This document shows positions 5,265 to 6,866 of a DNA stretch of 6,866 bases, piece after piece. Where the stretch lies: contig JBGGME010000066.1 of assembly GCA_041288195.1 (NCBI GenBank), forward strand, positions 1 through 6,866, read 5' to 3'. The notes under the pieces were generated by a model. The model did no database searches and had not been told where the DNA came from. It worked only from the letters and a program-made list of their open reading frames with translations. The stretch is from AWTP1-13 sp041288195. GTDB lineage: Bacteria; Pseudomonadota; Alphaproteobacteria; Rhizobiales; Hyphomicrobiaceae. Both the position numbers and the translations under genes were made by a program. The number at the start of each line of letters is the position of its first letter. The first letter of the stretch is position 1.

Positions 5265-6866
5265 ATGACGAAGACAGCAAGCAAGACCCGCCTCTCCCGG
5301 CGCACATTCCTCGTCTCCGGAGCGGCAGCCGGCGGCGGCTTGGCGCTCGGCTTCCATATTCCGGGTATCAAGGACGCGATCGCGCAGCAATTGATCGGCT
5401 CTCAAGGCAGCGAGCTCGGCGGCGCCTGGGTCGTCATCAAGCCCAACGAGGACGTGGTGATCCGCATCGCCCGCTCGGAGATGGGCCAGGGCACGCTGAC
5501 CGGCCTCGCCCAGCTCGTGTGCGAGGAGCTCGAGTGCGACTGGAACAAGGTGTCCTGGGAGTATCCCACGCCCGGCCAGAACCTCGCCCGCAACCGCATC
5601 TGGGGCGACATGTCGACCGGCGGCTCGCGCGGCATCCGCGGCTCGCACGATTACGTGCGTCGCGGCGGTGCTGCCGCACGCATGCTGCTGCTGCAGGCGG
5701 CAGCCGAGCAGCTCAAGGTGCCTGTCGCCGAGCTCACCGTCAGCAATGGCGTCATCACGCACGCCAAGTCGGGGCGCACGACGACCTACCGCAAGGTCGC
5801 CGCCGCCGCGGCCGAGCTGCCGACGCCCGACATGAAGGACATCAAGCTCAAGGACCCGAAGGACTGGAAGGTCGCCGGCAAGCCCGCCAAGCGCCTCGAC
5901 ACCATGGACAAGCTGACGGGCAAGCAGCTCTACGCCGTCGACGTCACGCTGCCCGGCATGCTCAGCGCCTCGATCATGGATGCCCCGGTGTATGGCGCCA
6001 AGGTCAGGAGCTACGACGAGGCCAAGGTCAAGGCGATGCCCGGCGTGCGCCATGTCGTCAAGGCGGGCGACACCGCAGTCGTGGTCGTTGCCGACACCTG
6101 GTGGCAGGCCAATCAGGGCCTGAAGGCGCTCGACATCAAGTGGGAGGAAGGTCCCAACGACAAGGTCTCGAGCGAATCGGTCATGGCCTTCTTGAAAGAG
6201 GGTCTCGACGCCAAGGACGGCGTGTTCGTCGGCAACCAGGTCGGCGACGCCAACAGCGCGATCTCGGGCGCCGCCAAGAAGCTCGAGGCCGTGTACTACT
6301 CGCCCTACCAGAACCACGCCTGCATGGAGCCGATGAATTGCGTGGCGAAGGTAACGGCCGACAAGTGCGAGGTATGGGTCGCCACTCAGAACGGCGATGG
6401 CTCCCTCGCCGCCGCTGCCGGCGCCTCCGGCCTGCCGCCTGCCAAGTGCGAGGTCTACAAGTACCATCTCGGCGGCGGCTTTGGCCGGCGCGGCATGCAG
6501 GACTACGTCACCAGGGCCGTGCAGGTCGCCAAGCAGATCCCCGGCGTGCCGGTGAAGCTGATCTGGAGCCGCGAGGAGGACATGCGCCAGGGCCGCTTCC
6601 GGCCTGTGGGCTTGTGCAAGATGTCGGCTGGGCTCGACGACAAGGGCGACCTCGTCGGCCTCTCCATGCGCATCGCCGCTCCCTCGATCCTAGCCTACGC
6701 GGCTCCGTCGCGGCTCGAGAACGGCAAGGACTTCATCGCCTTCCAGGGTCTCAACCCGCAGGGTGCAGAGGGGCAGTTCGGCTACACCGTGCCGAACCTG
6801 CTGATCGAGCACGCCATGCGCAACACGCACGTGCCTCCCGGCTTCTGGCGTGGTGTCAACACCAAC
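5265..6866 (+). CDS. iorB: Molybdopterin-binding large subunit, IorB-like, Tat-exported (3' end outside window)
   Basis: The first 534 codons of the catalytic subunit of a xanthine-oxidase-family molybdenum hydroxylase are present, still open in frame at the last base; IorB proteins are usually somewhat over 700 residues. The N-terminus carries a Tat signal: SRRTFL (11-16) with Arg12-Arg13, a Gly/Ala-rich hydrophobic stretch, then AIA|QQ with likely cleavage after 40. Family marks are SEMGQGTLTGLAQLVCEELE (71-90), NHACMEPMNCVA (350-361), the GGGFGRRG cofactor-binding loop (403-410) and GFWRGVN near the end. The catalytic glutamate expected near the C-terminus lies beyond the window. The ATG at 5265 follows a GAGGGGGA site that overlaps the iorA stop. 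With IorA it should form a periplasmic hydroxylase feeding electrons to a cytochrome or other acceptor. Substrate could be an N-heterocycle or an aldehyde; it cannot be told from this sequence. Confidence 0.92.
   Translation, partial: MTKTASKTRLSRRTFLVSGAAAGGGLALGFHIPGIKDAIAQQLIGSQGSELGGAWVVIKPNEDVVIRIARSEMGQGTLTGLAQLVCEELECDWNKVSWEYPTPGQNLARNRIWGDMSTGGSRGIRGSHDYVRRGGAAARMLLLQAAAEQLKVPVAELTVSNGVITHAKSGRTTTYRKVAAAAAELPTPDMKDIKLKDPKDWKVAGKPAKRLDTMDKLTGKQLYAVDVTLPGMLSASIMDAPVYGAKVRSYDEAKVKAMPGVRHVVKAGDTAVVVVADTWWQANQGLKALDIKWEEGPNDKVSSESVMAFLKEGLDAKDGVFVGNQVGDANSAISGAAKKLEAVYYSPYQNHACMEPMNCVAKVTADKCEVWVATQNGDGSLAAAAGASGLPPAKCEVYKYHLGGGFGRRGMQDYVTRAVQVAKQIPGVPVKLIWSREEDMRQGRFRPVGLCKMSAGLDDKGDLVGLSMRIAAPSILAYAAPSRLENGKDFIAFQGLNPQGAEGQFGYTVPNLLIEHAMRNTHVPPGFWRGVNTN

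Overview
The window is high-GC DNA from a Gram-negative bacterium, most likely an alphaproteobacterium. The grounds are the base composition, a TakP-like TRAP transporter, a NudC of about 309 residues with a long N-terminal domain, and a Tat-exported isoquinoline-1-oxidoreductase-type molybdenum hydroxylase. No lineage marker such as an rRNA gene is present, so the taxonomic call is an inference.

Left part, minus strand (1-3424). The window opens inside the first 19 codons of der (engA), the ribosome-assembly GTPase, which is read leftward out of the window. Upstream of it on the same strand lies a complete tripartite TRAP transporter operon in the order dctP (3424-2318), dctQ (2208-1651), dctM (1654-227). 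dctQ and dctM overlap by 4 bases (ATGA). A perfect 13-bp hairpin sits 7 bases after the dctP stop codon, which fits more binding protein being made than membrane subunits. A second perfect hairpin (12 bp) sits just before the der start codon.

Right part, plus strand (3654-6866). nudC (NAD-cap/NADH pyrophosphatase, Nudix plus zinc ribbon) is divergent from the TRAP operon across a 229-base intergenic region. This region holds nested dyads next to the dctP ribosome-binding site and two TTGCAA palindromes 30 bases apart. After a 211-base gap with small dyads, two genes 11 bases apart encode a molybdenum hydroxylase. The first is a 152-residue two-[2Fe-2S] subunit (iorA-like, GTG start). The second is a molybdopterin-binding subunit with a twin-arginine signal (iorB-like), cut off by the window end after 534 codons.

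How the parts work together: the TRAP genes form one import system, probably for a 2-oxo acid, lactate or another organic acid. The oxidoreductase probably works in the periplasm, with the small subunit carried out by the Tat signal of its partner. Nothing in the sequence links these two systems or nudC functionally. I see mostly recognisable gene families and no clear undescribed multi-gene system. The more interesting signals are the structured intergenic elements and a few residue-level departures from family consensus.
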